From Mytilisepta virgata (lineage: Eukaryota > Mollusca > Bivalvia > Mytilida > Mytilidae): a stretch of 64,000 bases of DNA. Of this stretch, positions 33,126 through 46,624 are shown piece by piece (position 1 is the stretch's first letter; each line of letters begins with the position of its first letter). The stretch covers positions 38,763,494 to 38,827,493 of the forward strand of contig CM051520.1 in the NCBI GenBank assembly GCA_028015205.1, given 5' to 3'. The position numbers and the translations under genes are program-made. The notes under the pieces were generated by a model. It was not told the origin of the DNA, made no database searches, and saw nothing but the letters and a program-made list of their open reading frames with translations.

Positions 33126-33869
33126 GTACCAAAGTCGGAATTTTCCTTCGTTTTATGTCATTGTTCATTACAACCTATTTTATATTATAGTAATCAAAGT
33201 CCTTTAACAAACTTAATAGCACTATCATACAACTTTAATATTCTTTCCGCAGAAAAATTCAACCCTTTTAATTCCCCGAGAAAAATATAGTTATTCACTC
33301 CATCCACTTCTCAAGTGTTGGCATTTGTGTCATTCGACAGGACAACAGTCATAGGGCATTTTTTCAATCTAGTATTTAAACATCCAGTTTCCGAGACGTA
33401 TTGTTAACTCAATTCTCTAAATCTATATACGATTTCTAAGTGAAACCATGTTGACAAATTCCAAGTGCAATAATTATGTTCATATTTTTATTAAATCTAT
33501 TTATGGGGGGGGGTGTAAGTTGTAAATGGAAGAGATTTTTATATTTTCTAAAGAAAATTAATTTGTCAGCTAGTGGGTATTCGTGGATGGTCAAATTACT
33601 TCTGCAGTATCGAAGGATTTATGAGTGACTGTTATTTATCTATTTATCTACTCAATTTTACCATAATGTTACTTTGATTTCGAAAGGTGGGAAGAGAGTT
33701 TCAAGGAAGGAATTACAAAAAAAACATCCTTCAACCCTGTAAAAATACAAATCTTTGCTCCCACACGGAATTATTAATTCTGCTTTGTTTTCGGTTAGAC
33801 AAAAAAAATTATCTATGGTTACAGTGGGTATCTTAATCGAAAGCCAGATCTGAAAAAATGTGTAGTTGA

Positions 33870-34330
33870 GGACTATTGGTGACAAGCAAGGTTACAATTA
33901 ATTCAGTAGTTTCAGGCAAGAAATGGTCAAGTAAATCTTTAAGTTAGGTAAGTTATGCCCGGTAAGTTTGGATGTGGCTGATGGGCTTGATCGTCGGATT
34001 TAGCTCCGAAAGAAGACATTTATGGAATGTTTTAGTATAGTTACAATTTGCTTCAAACAAGAATTAGATTCTTTAGAAAATTTCCCAGTTGTGCCAGTTC
34101 TGATGTGGCTGCAATCTTGTTGAGGTATAAATCTCTGAAGAAATTACAATTTGAAGTTGATGCAGTTTTGTAACCACTGTCTAGTTTTAGAAAAACTTGA
34201 TGGGTGGGATCATTGGATGTAGTTCTGTCATTGGATCAAATTCTGACAGAGGACTACCTAAAGAAAATTACTAGTACCCTATTTTGCCCCAATTTACCCA
34301 GTCGTTCCAGACAGAAAGACAGCGATTTTG
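33870..34330 (+). repeat. Highly decayed family 1-like sequence
   Basis: Phrases such as 'cagtagtttcaggcaagaa', 'gatgtggctgcaatcttgtt' and 'cccaatttacccagtcgttc' echo the family 1 internal unit but with many changes. Boundaries uncertain. Confidence 0.35.
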
Positions 34331-34693
34331 GTAATAAAAGTTTTTTTGATTGATTTTAAAGGTTATCGAGCGCGATATGACCCAGTGCTGTCTATATTCA
34401 GATTGTACTGGCTCATAAATATCATGTACCGAAAGTGATGAGAGAGGCTTAGATAGACCTAGGTCCGGGTGGGTGAAAATATTTTAACTTTTAGTTTAAC
34501 AACGGATATTATGAATTCCAGTGATGCTTTCGTAAAGTTCACATTTAGCTTTACTACGAACATATTTGTCATAGGAAATAACCTTTTAACAATTCGGAAA
34601 TAAATAAGTATACTTGAGATTTCATGAGAGAATGTTAAAAGGATATTTACGTACGTTTACAAACAATTTAGTCTAATAAGAAGAAATTCTAAA

Positions 34694-37600
34694 ATGTCTA
34701 CCATATGTACAGTTATTTTGATATTTATAATAGGAAGTACTGGTGAGTTATATGTATTTAACTAAACATGATTACCGGACGGTATATTAATTTAATTGTA
34801 TTCTTGGCAGTCCGTCTATTCTTATAGATGAAAAGGAACATGAAATTAATTTGTCAAGACTTCAACAGTAGATAAAAAAAAACACACAAACATCCACAAA
34901 ATAGAGTTTTCTTCCATGACGCAGAAGATAAACATGTTTCAACAAGAATGGACATCAAAGCATGTCTCGCTTACGTAACTGATTTTGACTGGTAAAACAG
35001 ATAAAAGTCTGCGACATTTTCATAGAACTATGTAACCAAGCAGAGATATAACTTGCATTCTAACGTGTGCACTATATTACTATAATATGAGTTATACCAG
35101 CTGTTGGCCTGCTATGCTAGTTATTAAGGGAAAGGCCTAATCCGAAAGAGAATTTCATCACTGGAATTTAAAAATGAGTTCAAAACCACGTGACATATCT
35201 GAGATGAACATTTACTTGTCACAAATAACCCATCAACCCAACATTGTCAATATGTCATGTTTTTTTTTATCGATTAGCACACCCAATCCGGAAAAAGCCG
35301 ACCACTGATAATGATGACCAGACTCATGCTAGCAGCCACTTTCTAGCAGCCATTCGCTAGTAGCCACCTTTTTGAAATGTCTAAAAACCCCAAAATTATA
35401 TAAGAATATAACGTTTTGAAATGCCAGCAGTCATGCCAAGTCATAAGACAGGTGTTAGACAGACATTTGATCCTTACAACAAATCCACACACGAAAACAT
35501 ATAATAGTTACCTTTATACAAATTTTAGTTATTCTAAGTAAATATAGAATTTTGAGATATTTGTGAGAAGAGCGATTTATTTGACAAAAAAATATAGTAA
35601 TAATAATTCCCCCCCAAAAAACTCCAACGAATGTAATCGGATAACTGTATGTATCTTTCATCTGAATCACTGGACGTTACATATGACTGTTCGTTATATA
35701 TTCAGTCCATCAAACTGATTCAAAAGATTAGGAGTAGTATATTTTCCCTAAAAGTTCTTTTAAAACATATTCACTTATTATATTGCACACCAACTTACAA
35801 GCCCATTTATCATGTTTATTCCTCTTCAAAGAGTGACCATCTAAAATCATTTTGTTTAGCGGATGTTTTTCTATTTCATAAGCAAGTTTATCTATTTACT
35901 AGTCCAGACTCCATTCGATGAAAACTGATTATAATTTTGTTTCAAAATTTTCAAGAATACAGATCATCTGAGAAGTGTTTTCAGTATGAATAAGAGAAAA
36001 CTGAAATATTATCACTAAGACTTTAAGGTGTCGCTATTTAATTTATGGCAACCAGCTTGATTCCATGATGACCAGCCTACCAATAATGACCTTTATAGTA
36101 AACAAATTTTGGCCAGTGCAAGAATTACAGATATCTTTTTTTTTCATTTTGGCTGTTTTAAAATGCAAGAAGTTATTCACCGTTTTTGTTGCAGAACTAA
36201 AAAATTACAAAGATAAATAAAACTAATAGGTAGATTTGCTGGTTGAAAGTGACATGTTTGTCTTCTAAAACTATTGTTTAATGTAGTAAGCAATATGTAT
36301 TATACATGTACATGTATAAGTATTTTTTAAATTTTTAAAATTATTCTTTATATTGCAGAACATCTTTTTTCGCTATTATTTATTTTTAAATGCCATTATT
36401 CTCATTCATTAATATTTTTGACCATTATTTTCTTATTTTCTATTTATTAATATTTTTGGCTATTATTCTCAATTTATTAAACCTTTTGGTCATTATTCTC
36501 TATTCATTAATATTGTTGGCCATTATTCACTATTTATTAAATTTTTTGGCCATTTTTCTCTATTCATTAATACTTTTGGCCAATATTCTCTATTCATTAA
36601 TATTTTGACCATTATTCCCTATCATTAATTTTTTTTGGCAATTATTCTCTATTCATTAATATTTTTGCTCATTATTACCTTTTCTATAAACCCCATCCAC
36701 ATGATCCACAACCTCCTTCACGTCTTCGCAATGTTTTAATTCTTAGTTGATACTTAACTTTTCTTTTATGTAGTTGCCACGCCAGAAGAAATATTTCGTG
36801 ATCGAAAAGATATCAAAGTGAAAACACCAAATTATCCAGATAACTACCCTAGCAACTCTACAAAAGTTTGGAGATTCAGACATCAGTATGGTTTTTGGAG
36901 TGTCCATATTGACCAGTTTTTCCTACAAAATTCACCACAGTGCTCAAATGATTACTTAGAGATCAGCGATATATCTATAAGGTAAAGTAGCAGCCATTTT
37001 ATTTTTAAGGGGGGGGGGGGGGGCTAGGATGAAATTTGAAATAAAAAGGCAGGACCAGGATTTTGACAAAATAAAAAGCCAGAATGTGTCAATCTTGATT
37101 TTTTTAGTTTAAATGAAAATAAAGAATTTGGCCACGAAAGCGGCCGGAAAAAATACATAACAAAAGTTTCGGCGAAAAAGATAGGCAGGATCAAACATTT
37201 ATCCTAGCCCCCCCCCTAAAAGTCAATTGGTTTGTCCCTAAGCATTAAAAGCACGTATAAAATGTTTAGATAAAATATGTGGGAGGGGATGGGACAGATG
37301 AGTAGGGAGAGAGAGAGAGAGGGAGTGAATGGTACCCTCTGTCCACCTACTCAATATCCAATTTGAAAAGGTTCTTAATCTAGTATACTATTTTTTACGT
37401 CATAAGGAAGTGTTGTTTACAACAGGACATAAAAAATGATATAAAATCAATAAATTAATATTTACATAAAAGAAAAATTTATAATATGTCTTGTATTTGT
37501 AGGTGATTATACATGTATGTAGCTTAAACCCTATGGGTGAAATTTGCTATTAATAATAAAATAAATATAAAAATTGAACTAATGTCGGTGTTCTGAAAAT

Positions 37601-40600
37601 TCGACCCCAATTTACAAGATATGTAAATGTTGCAATATAAATTACGATCACTTGACCAAAGAGCGAAAATGTCGAAAGCTGAAACACCCAACTTGTTGAA
37701 GAGTATTTTCAAATGTTCAAATTTCAAGGATTTGGCTATGTTAATTTTCAAGTTGTTTGTTTCTGTAAGTTGTTGTTGGGTCAAAGGATGAGTTTTTCAT
37801 CATGATTATATGATAGTATATGAAAGCTGTTAAAAAATGTGTGTCGTGCGAAATGTTTTCTTTCCTTTTTCCTCTTTTGTCTTTTTTTTCAACACCATTA
37901 CATTCCTTGCAGTTAGAAAGACAAACATTTCTCGTCGTTTCGTTTCGTCGTAAAGGAGCAAATTTTGTTTTTATTAGAATTTTTCCAAGATTTTTAAACA
38001 TCCTTAGTTTACGTACTATTTCTTATATAGGACAAGATTCTTTGAGCTTAAATGACTTTTTGCGCCCCCCTCCCCCCACCAAAAAAACCCCAAACAAACA
38101 AACAACAACAACAACAAAAAACAGTTATAGTCGACAACAGATTCTTATTTATGTTGCTTGGCCAAAAGTTCATGATAGAACTCGACCAAGAAAGCATTTT
38201 TTATAATTGGCCCCTAGATGCAAGTGGTGATACTATTTATTTAAAGGACTAATTCAATGGTTGACATAGTTTTGCATAAGCAAATTAAACTGAGCAAAGT
38301 AGATAATTTTAATCTAGAGGATATTCTTCCTACGATCTCAATAATATAAACCGGATCTTAAGATGGAATAATACACTTCTTGGTATACTGTTTTGACCAG
38401 ATCAGAAAATTCCTATAGGTCGGACAATTATACGCAATTCTCAGTTAGCAATAGACAAATAAGTAATTTCAAATATTTTGAAAAGTATTGACGGACCATA
38501 AATTCGCACTTATATTGTAGTTTGCTGTTGTATTATTTTTCGTTTCAGGAAAACAATGAAATTCTGTGGTGACAGACAGAAAGGAACCTTGTTCACATCC
38601 AGAGGGTCGGAAATGCTGTTGAAATTTCGGTCTGACGGATCAGAAGAGCACAGAGGATTCCATCTAGAGGTCTATCATTTTTTCTCTGAAGGTACTCATT
38701 CCCAGTATCTGTATGGTTGAATGAATCATTGGAGTTTAATGCCCCGTTGACGATTTTACAATCACATTGTAGTGGAAAAAGTGGATGGTTCAGAGGTTTA
38801 ATTAATTATAGAAAATGGAGACAATATTTCTAGTTGCAAGTCATTAAAGGATGTAAAACTTTTGAAATCTTCTATAAAAAATGGTGTAAATGAGAAATTT
38901 AAAAAGATATTTTTAGATAGAATAAATGGATATGATAAAAATAGTAAATTCTATTTATATAAGAAGTTAAATCCATCTCTCAAAGGAGAGTTTTATCTTA
39001 CAGATCCATTATTTTCAATTAGAAATATATTCACAAAACTGCGTATTAGTGATCACGACCTCGAAATAGAAAAAGGTCGTTATTATAAAATCCCTCGGCT
39101 AGATAGAATTGGTAAAATTTGCAAGACTATTGAAGATGAATGTCATTTCATTTTAAAATGTAAAACTAATAGTAAAATAAGGGAAACTTTGTTTAATAGG
39201 CTTAAGCTTGAAAATAGAGAATTTATAAACATGACAGATGATGAAAAACTGGTCTTTTTGCTTAACCCAACAAATAATAAACATATTATAATGGTTGGCT
39301 TCTTTTTAAAGCAGTCATTAGAACAGAGGGCAGAAGTCTCATAATTCATTTGATATGTTATAATGTCTGTTACTAATACTTATGCGTATAATATTTGGTC
39401 TCCAAATTTGCTTTATATGTATTTGTATGTCTTTGTCACAAACTATATGTTTATGTTTAATGACAAATAAAAGTTCTTCTATATAGTGTTGAAAAGAGGT
39501 CAATACATGAACCTTTTCGACCAAGTATGATCTTGAAGGTCAACATTTTTTAAACTAAGGTCGACAAAACCACGCATTAGTTATATATATCTCATTTTGC
39601 AAAAATAAAAAATCTATCTATAATACATGTACGTTGATCATGCAGTTGAAAATGTTTAGGTTTTATTTTTGTTCACTTTGAACATATAGAAAAGTTAATT
39701 AAGGATGTTCGCTGCTCAGTTTCAAAATAACACGCCATTACACACTTGGTATTAGAATAACTTATTAATAACAGTCTAAATTTTGTAAAATTTTGTTTTA
39801 AGATCTTATAGTAAAACACCGGTTTCAATCATTTAAAAGAAGAGTACAGTTAATTGATGACATTAAAAATCTCAGTATTAAGTGATGGACTTAAATTCGA
39901 TCATATTGAGATCCTCAAATGATTTTTCCATCCAGCAGATCTAAGCTTCCTTATTTTTTAGATGACATGGAAAAGAAAATGAACGAAAGGAAATCAAAGA
40001 AATGTAAGTAAATCAGTCGCAAAATATAGTCATTACACAAAAAAAATTTGACTACAAATGATTTTTTTTTAAATTCATAAGATTCTTTGTGAAGATTAAT
40101 TATATCTGAATAGTGAATCATTAGCTTTAAGCCTTTCAGTGCAGTAATCTAAAAAACACTTTTATTGATACAGAATGTAATTTTATATAATAATTATTAT
40201 GAATGTATAAAATGAACTTATTTCATGGTGTTTTTTTTCCAGTTTGTACAAATATTGTTGAGTCGTGCAAATATTATAGTAATATTGCGTAAGGTTTTCC
40301 GTATAACCAAGGACTAATTACTAAGCCAATATGTAACACCTTACGCAATTATACCTTTATTGACTAACCAATCGAATATGTCATATTGAGTAATCCAATA
40401 TGTCATATTTACTAGTCCAATATGATCCTTTATTGACTAACAAGTCCAATATGTCATATTGACTAGTCCAATGCGGCATATTAGACGGGTATGTGTCGTG
40501 TTGGCGTACTTTTAAATTTCGTATTGTATTGACAGGTTCTATCACATTTAGGCGGATTTTCTATTGTTAGTCAATAATATAGTATTGGCTTAGTTATTGG

Positions 40601-41710
40601 TCCGAGGCAAGCCATATTGGACTGAGGCGTATAATAGAATTTCAACGTTGTATTTTATTTAGAGAAACAAATAGACATCACATGTGGTGTGTTGAGGCTC
40701 CCCGGTAGAGCAGCCCATTTCCACGAAGTCCATAATGAAAAGGTCATTGTGAGGAGATGATCCGTTACAACCAATTGAATAACTTTGAAAGTGAACTATG
40801 ATCCATTTAATTAAACTATGGTCTGAATTGGCCCAGTGGTTTCATATGAGAGCATTTTAAATAATTTCCAATTTTCCTTGTTTTTTTTGTTAGTTACCGT
40901 AATGATGAGAAATAATGTGATGAAATATGCATAATATAAATATGTATATATAGATAACTAGGAAAATAAGTGGAAATGGTGAGCTGTCAAAAGGGTCATA
41001 AAACGACTTAAAAGTATAAAATACACAAGTCGAACAAAACCAAATATAAAATCGTAAAAAAACAACGATCAAACAAAAAAGTTAAAAATACCCAACGTTT
41101 CGACCAAGTCGTTTTTATGCCCATTTTAACAGCTCACCATCTCCATTTATTTTCCTTGTTATCTATTGTCGTATGAGCTGTTTCGCAACATACTTTGTTT
41201 TATATGTGTATAGTTCGTCGAATTTGTTTTCGGGTATCCGAAATAAACAATAATCTTATCCAGCAGGTATGTATATAGGTATTTGCTATTATCATCCATT
41301 CCGAAACCAGGTATGTCAATATATTCCGAATTATTGGACATTTATAATACCCGAATAGTTAGAGATGATAGAATAGAAAAAATCCTTCAAACAACTTTGA
41401 ATTAGGAATATCATTTTTTTTCCTTCTAGCTGCGAAGGTAAATGTGACTGGAGATAACAAGACACCAGAAGATTCTTGGATATTCTATGCACTCCTGGGA
41501 GTTGTCGGCCTTGCCTTGCTTGTGCTTATCATAATGTTACTTTTGTGTATAAATGGTGTCTACAAGAAAAATCGCCGTCGATATTATCACCGAAATGTCG
41601 TTTTCCAAACTCCAATTGTTGCGACAAACAGCCGACGATATTCTAAGTCAAACTCTCGAGAGAAACCAGTTGGAGATAATGGAACCCGAAGTCCTACTAG
41701 ATATGTTTGA
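34694..41710 (+). CDS. Single-CUB-domain type I membrane protein, paralog A
   Basis: Exons 34694-34742, 36774-36981, 38549-38691, 39962-40003, 41430-41710; all GT-AG, phases 1, 2, 1, 1; 723 nt including TGA, 240 aa. Residues 1-16 form a signal peptide (MSTICTVILIFIIGSTG). Residues about 28-130 are a CUB domain: hallmark TPNYPDNYP at 34-42, C73-SNDYLEI and C92 in KFCGD, then LKFRSDGS...GFHLEV. Only the second CUB disulfide pair is present; the usual first pair is absent. Residues about 165-188 are a transmembrane helix (WIFYALLGVVGLALLVLIIM), followed by a basic cytoplasmic tail of about 52 residues (KKNRRRYYHRN). N-glycosylation sequons lie at 152 and 157. The 42-bp fourth exon is charged (DDMEKKMNERKSKK) and is the least certain. 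CUB domains mediate extracellular binding; the ligand is unknown. AATAAA at about 41904. Intron sequence is rich in inserted repeats. Convergent with paralog B. Confidence 0.8.
36395..36680 (+). repeat. ~30-bp minisatellite in paralog A intron 1
   Basis: About nine units of 'cattattctctattcattaa' plus 'tatttttggc' with single-base and small-indel variation. It ends about 90 bp before the exon 2 acceptor (36773). No coding role. Confidence 0.85.
36987..37239. mobile_element. GGGAGCAACCATTTG-family MITE abutting a splice donor
   Basis: The left end 'gtagcagccattttattttt' with a long G run, 'ctaggatgaaatttgaaata' body and right end 'agtcaattggtttgtccc' match the family. It begins about five bases after the GT of paralog A's exon 2 donor (36982-36983), so positions +5/+6 of the donor may come from the element. 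Confidence 0.75.
38800..39480 (+). pseudogene. 3'-terminal LINE fragment (C-terminal part of a non-LTR retrotransposon protein)
   Basis: A 160-residue frame (38862-39344) ends in a typical LINE C-terminus: charged helices, then KICKTIEDECHFILKCK, the zinc-knuckle-like C-x(n)-EDE-x-HF-x2-C motif. The 3' UTR follows to 'gacaaataaaagttcttcta' at about 39480. 5'-truncated, as usual for LINE copies; the C-terminal frame is still open. Inserted in intron 3 of paralog A. Confidence 0.7.
40370..40500. repeat. Short palindromic repeats of tccaatatgtcatattgact
   Basis: Several partly overlapping copies of 'agtccaatatgtcatattga' in direct and inverse order; 'aatatgtcatatt' is close to palindromic. It lies between the small fourth exon and the last exon of paralog A. 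Confidence 0.55.
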
Positions 41711-41910
41711 ATTAAATTGAAAGAAAGAGCTTGTTTTCGTTTTCTCAAAACTATGCTGATATATAGATTTTACCTTCTTACCTTTTGTGTGAAAACATTT
41801 CTTGAAAAGTTTCAAATCAGCAGTGAATTATTCAGAAATACACAGAAGACATGGTAACGCAGATAAATTGTACAATTTTTGATTTCTGAGTGTTTGCTGT
41901 TTTAATAAAA

Positions 41911-42940
41911 GTAAACTCGAGTGTAATGGGAACCCTAAAAGTTAACAAACAAAGGGCACGTATTGTAAAATCTATTGTTTCCTCAGACAATTAATATGTT
42001 TAATATACTTCATGTATGGCTTCCGCTTCCCTAAAACATCTGATATATCTGGGAGGAACAATTCCTCCAAATCGTAATGCTCTATGACTAATAGGTTCTT
42101 ACACGAGTAAATCTTCAACAAAGTTTTTAAAATTCACGTCTTTTCCGAGAGGATAATATTGTCTTGCACCATAAAATGAAAATAATGCTGTGCTCTGTAT
42201 ATTGCAATTATTCATAAGATATACATTGTAATTTTATATTTTATTTTTTCTCGTTTCCAATTTTATTGTATATATATATATGTGATTGTTACTTCATTTG
42301 AGGACCCCCAGTTTCATGCTAATGGGAGTATCCTCCTTATATAAAGATGTTTTATTTATTTATTTTATTTATTTTTAACTTATTCAAAGGTCTGAAAAGT
42401 TTTCTCATGAACAGCCTTAGCCTGATGTAACATACTATGGAGTTTATCTTTTGAAATTCCTCTTGCAAAGCCTTACCAACAACTGAAATAAGGTGCTTAG
42501 TTTCAAATTAAGATCCTGTTAATTATTCATGAACAGCATCTGACACGTCAGTAGAATGTCCTTTACAATTTGAAACTAATGCCAACATTCTACCTATATC
42601 TAACTTTGAAGGTCAATGACATCTGACCTAATTTATATCAATAGGACATAACATTTCCAAATAAATTATCTGTTCTATTCCACATGTCATGCAAAAGAAA
42701 ATTTTCCTAGAGATATGTGTTGAAAGGTTTTGATCTAAACGAAGCAAAGCATGTATTCATTCATTCATATTTGAAACCAGTCTTTTTATGTGTCAACATA
42801 AATTTTTTTGCGAAAACATTTGGGGGTCGTCACTGCACCACTGCACTGTAACGAAGAAATGCGTTTACCCCCCCCCCCCCCCCCCCTTATTGTATATTTA
42901 TTAGTTATCTTCCCTTATTGTGTAACATACCATCACCTCT
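41911..42940. other. Intergenic stretch, only a retroelement-like tail
   Basis: No credible coding sequence. At about 42240-42365 there is a LINE/SINE-like 3' end ('gtatcctccttatataaaga' then a tttattta run). A C run of about 18 lies near 42870. Confidence 0.4.
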
Positions 42941-44087
42941 TTTTAGCCAACGGCCAGGTGAGCTATTACCATAACTTGGCGTCCGTCGTCATCGTCGTTA
43001 ACTTTTCTATAAAGATCTTCTCCTCTCCCTTAAACCAATGGGCCAATTTGAACAAAACATTGCAGCAATGGTCCTTAGGTGGTCCTATTTCAGAATTATA
43101 TCCGATTACCCCGCCCGCCATGCAAGATGGCCACCACAGCCGAACATACATGTATAATGCAAACAACAGTTTCGTATAAAATTCTAAGGCTTTTTCCAAA
43201 TGTTATAAATAATGGGTAGGGAATTCCTAATTTTATAAGGAAATGCATTCTGAGTTTTGATTACTTTTGTGTTTTATTATCTTAATAAAAACTTGAACTT
43301 TTAGTTGTATAAACAGATCAGAAATGTGAAAAGTAAAAGATTTAAAAGAATATTAACCAATGGAAGGCAACTCTGTAAATATCCTGATTTTAGCGCAGCG
43401 AAAATCCAACATTTTTATATCGGGTAATGTAGCATCTTTGGAAGCCGGCGAATGATATATATATATATACTCTTTCAAATGCCTGTAATAATACACCTCT
43501 AAATTCTGCACATATTATCACTAGATTGGACTACAATTGACCAATGTTTGGTATTTTGGTAGGGGAGGGGGAGGGGGGGGTCAATAGTTTGTTACTTTTC
43601 TTCATGTTGCAGCTGAAACAAACTGGTCAGCTTGACAGCAATGGTCCTTAGTTAGTCCTCTTTCAGAATTGTATCCGATGAACCTGCCGACCATAGAAAA
43701 TGGCCACCAGAGCATAAAATAGTTTAACATAGGACCCTATGGGATATTTACTTAATGATCATCTTTTCTAAAACCACAAAGCCAACTGGAACAAAACTTA
43801 GCAGCAATGGTCCTTACGTGTTCCTCTTTCAGAATTGTATCCGAGGATCCCGCCTACATCGAAGATGGCCGCCAGAGCTGTAAATAGTTTAACATAAGAC
43901 CCTTTATTTACTTAAAGATCTTCTTGTCTGAAATCACAAAGTCAATTGGAACAAAACTTGGCAGCAATGATCCTTAGGCTGCCCTCTTTCAGAATAGTAT
44001 CCGATGATCCGCCTGCCATCTTAGCCCTAGGATCTTTTGGGAAAATTCACTGAAAGATCTTATCGTTTGAAACCAGTGAGCCTCTAG
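42941..44087 (-). mobile_element. Family 1 repeat element, copy d
   Basis: Read on the minus strand it starts ctagaggctcactgg at 44087 and ends tcacctggccgttggctaaaa at 42941, with internal units containing 'aggaccattgctgc'. A run of unrelated sequence (about 43180-43600, including a (at)n and a G-rich run) interrupts it. It lies between the two convergent CUB genes. Confidence 0.6.
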
Positions 44088-44609
44088 TTATTAGTTATCT
44101 TAACTTGTAGTGTAATAGAACGTATCACAAAATACCGAAATAGATTTGATGCACTGTATGGCCATTTCGTTGACTGACAACTCATCAGCAGTGCTGTAGA
44201 TCAACGTGTTGGAAAACCGGTTTATAAAAGATATAATGATGAACATATCTGTTATCTTCCCTTATTGTGTAAAATAACAATCACATTATAAATATTCTAT
44301 GTAACCCGCTGATTTGCACATTCATCGATTTACGACTCATCGGTTTTTCTAAAGACCTAAATTGCTGAAGCAGAAAAAATTTATAATCCAAAACGTTCAA
44401 GTTGCTTAAGAACTGTGTGAGGGTTATAAATATAAAATTTTGTGTAATTCTGTAAAATTGCACTTTCTCCGAATAACTTGAAGACTTTAAATTAATAATG
44501 GTCTCTCACAAATAATGCCGATTTCTACTGAACTCTATGACGAAATAGCATCAAACCCTCCATGAGTGTTATTTCTGACTTTTTCGTTCAATAGGGCGAT
44601 AGTATCCGA

Positions 44610-44900
44610 CCAGTGGGAACAAGAGCCTTATCTAGTTTTACAATTAAAACGAGCACATTCTGAAACTGATCTCTAAATTTATGTATCGTCCGACCACTTT
44701 TTGCAGTTCTAGGAAGCTGTCATCTTGTTTGTAATCATAATTTATTGGCTTTTATAGTAAGTTTAATATACCAGAATGTCAGGATAGATAAGGGGGATGT
44801 TTGGGTACCCGCAACACTGGTTTTACCCCCACCATAGTTCAGTGTTTGTACTAAGTCAGACTATCCTAATTCTCCGTTGTTTGTTTATATTTGTGTTTGT
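44610..44900 (+). repeat. Family 4 dispersed repeat, opposite orientation to 27430-27720
   Basis: 'ctagttttacaattaaaacg' followed by agcaca, 'gataagggggatgtttgggt' and 'aagtcagactatcctaattc' are reverse-complement matches of the copy in MED31 intron 2. Confidence 0.6.
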
Positions 44901-45595
44901 CTCTTTGGTGACATTGATTGATTTGTATGTCATTGTTTTCAATTCCTGTTATCCTTTTTGTTATCTATCAGAAGTTTGTAATTTTCACTGCGACAAATTA
45001 ATAATGAGGTAAGTTTAAAATCTTATCTAGATGTAATTAATATATAGACCACAGATAATTCAACATAATGCAATGTAATACATAGCTGAATGACTGAAAA
45101 ACGGATTTTGCTTGATTGTTGATTTTAGCAGCACGCCCCTTTTCCGTTGAAAAATCGGTTTAAGAATGATTTTTTCATGTTTATTTACATTAATCTTAGT
45201 AATTTTACGTTTTTCGTAACCAAGAAATGATCTAACCTGTAGTTACCATATCTACTTAGAATATGGAAACCTTAGACACAGAATATGATTTCTTTGATGT
45301 GCAAATTTCATGTCGGTAATAAATATTCTATTGTACCCATTTTATTGTATGAGATATGCATTACGAAACTTTATTGTGCTCAAGGCAGAAAAAAATTATG
45401 GCCAAATCAAATTAACCCAAAATTCTGAAATGCAGATTCAAATTGTCAAAATGACCCAATGGGTAAAGCCAAAACCTTCTAAAAATCGAGTAAGGCTTGG
45501 CGGAGATTCTCCATAGCTTGCACAGAATTAAACAAAATCTTTAAATAACAATTTCATGCTAATATCAAAATACTAAAAACTGAGATAGCGCTATA

Positions 45596-45740
45596 CAGTC
45601 AAACCTCGATTTCTCGAACCACTTTCTAAGTCCCACAAGTGAATATTCCATTTTTTTGCAAGCAATTACTCGAACACCACGTATTTCTCGAACTAATTTG
45701 GATGGTCCCTTCGACTTTGAGCTATCGAGGTTCTCCTGTG
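45596..45740. mobile_element. 145-bp pogo/Tigger-like MITE
   Basis: Left end cagtcaaacctcgatttctc and right end 'atcgaggttctcctgtg' are inverted termini of the CAGT..AACCTCGAT type, flanked by TA on both sides (45594-45595 and 45741-45742). Internal 'ttactcgaacaccacgtatt' fits this group. No transposase. Confidence 0.7.
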
Positions 45741-46624
45741 TATTTTTAGGATGAAATGGCTGTTATATAGGTTGACCCAAAACCTAACGTGTTCTTTGCA
45801 TGTGAATCAGTATTCGTCTAACTAGACTAAATCTAAATTTTATTCATAAAAAATGTATAAATGAATAAAAAAAAAAGTTACATTATGATCAAACATTGAT
45901 TTTACTGACCACTCTTTATGCTAGTAATATGCAAGTACTGGCCAATGTCGGTACTCGACGTCATGAAGCCACCTTCCCCTCAAGTACTGTAACAATACTT
46001 TCAAAACATTTCCTATTGATGTTTCTCATAGCGCTTGAAGTATTTACTCTGCCAACACCAAAGTAATAATAAAAATTATGTAAATAGTATAAATCTAAAA
46101 TTGCTTTAGTTCCGAAATCCGAAAAAACCATCAACAAATGCTCTCTTGTCACATTCCATAAATAAAAAAAATGTAATAAAAATTTGCCATGAATATATAC
46201 ATCGTTGTGGTTGAAACACTTCAGGCGGTATACAGTGTGCGGGTTCTTTCTTCCCAACTTTGCTTTTTTATTTTAGTTCTTCTGCGAAAGTATAACGATC
46301 ACAGCTTTCATATAGTTTGTTAAGAATCGCGTATAAATTTGTTGGAATACACTGTGATATTTTGAAACGAAAGTCTGTATTATTGGTATATATGTAATTC
46401 ACGATTTTCATTTTATACATATTCTCAGATCTGATCGATAATTGAAAAAGACCAAACGTTTGGAAATTTACCTGCTATGTTAGCGGTATAAATTCATATA
46501 TGTGAAAAGTAAGTAAACAATGAACTATTAAGCCAATTTGTTCTGAAGTTGTATGTCTCTGTCTGTGTAAAATAGTTTTTAATGAATATTAACAAAATGG
46601 AGTCGTGTAATACACATGAAGCTA

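Noticed and set aside
35280..36110. Repeated 'gatgaccag' / 'tagcagccac' phrases as a repeat array
   Set aside because: Too short and scattered to support a defined repeat unit.
36390..36608. 72-codon hydrophobic frame that looks like a membrane protein
   Set aside because: It is translation of the ~30-bp AT-rich minisatellite in an intron.
40252..40304. Possible additional exon in paralog A after a tttttttccag acceptor
   Set aside because: No matching donor in the right phase was found, and joining 39962-40003 directly to 41430 already keeps frame.
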